From assembly GCF_900109085.1 (NCBI RefSeq), contig NZ_FNYW01000019.1, positions 1 through 36,340 on the forward strand: 36,340 nucleotides of DNA, written 5' to 3'. A model generated the notes under the pieces. It was not told the origin of the DNA. It saw only the letters and a list, made by a program, of their open reading frames with translations, and searched no databases. Positions 36,297 through 36,340 of this stretch are shown in pieces (position 1 is the stretch's first letter; each line of letters starts with the position of its first letter). The DNA is from Alkalibacterium gilvum. GTDB taxonomy: Bacteria; Bacillota; Bacilli; Lactobacillales; Carnobacteriaceae_A. The position numbers and the translations under genes are program-made.

Positions 36297-36340
36297 TTTT
36301 ATTAGAAAACAAGTGAGTTCTCCTGTAGAATAATAGTCGA

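Noticed and set aside
1-36340. CRISPR array, prophage or defence island
   Set aside because: No regularly spaced repeats, phage genes, integrase or nuclease-helicase clusters were seen. The only mobile DNA is the IS end at 1-331.

Overview
The window looks like core chromosome of a low-GC Gram-positive bacterium of the Lactobacillales. Carnobacteriaceae or a near relative is my best guess, inferred from gene content and order because no rRNA is present. Supporting signs are AT-rich intergenic DNA, strong AGGAGG ribosome binding sites, an RF3 gene next to clpE, the Bacillota-only blocks spx-mecA-coiA-pepF-spxH and polA-mutM-coaE-nrdR-dnaB-dnaI-thrS-infC-rpmI-rplT, and an L20 leader and T-box. 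No tRNA, rRNA, CRISPR array or prophage was seen.

Layout. Positions 1-331 hold the right end of an ISL3-family insertion sequence that abuts the terminator of ptsHI (379-2366, minus). clpE (plus) runs divergently from ptsH across a region with a CtsR-type operator. prfC and an AI-2E-family membrane protein gene follow (minus), then a GNAT acetyltransferase (plus). A tight minus-strand operon relQ-nadK-rluD-MBL hydrolase-DUF3006 lies at 8280-11881. Two plus-strand genes, a CYTH protein and spxH, face pepF, coiA, mecA and spx (minus, 13451-17801). Next come lplA, a broken metallo-beta-lactamase gene and an orphan hemY (18054-20819). The translation and replication block follows: rplT, rpmI, infC with its leader, thrS with its T-box, dnaI, dnaB, nrdR, coaE, mutM and polA. 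The window closes with murC, a short sftA-like gene, ytpR, pepA and, divergent from pepA, a small exported PepSY-like protein.

How the genes work together. One theme is regulated proteolysis and stress: ClpE, the Clp adaptors MecA and SpxH, the transcription factor Spx, and the alarmone synthetase RelQ. A second is DNA replication and repair: PolA, MutM, DnaB, DnaI and NrdR. A third is translation: IF3, L35, L20, ThrS and RF3. The order of both main blocks matches Bacillus subtilis and Listeria as I remember them.

No clearly new defence or mobile system is visible. The most notable points are decay and rewiring of core loci. A yhfI-like gene between hemY and lplA keeps both ends but has lost its middle. 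At the sftA position between murC and ytpR sits a 185-residue protein with no motor domain. infC appears to start at AUA. DnaI has no cysteines and so lacks the zinc ligands known from B. subtilis. A structured RNA element lies between murC and polA.
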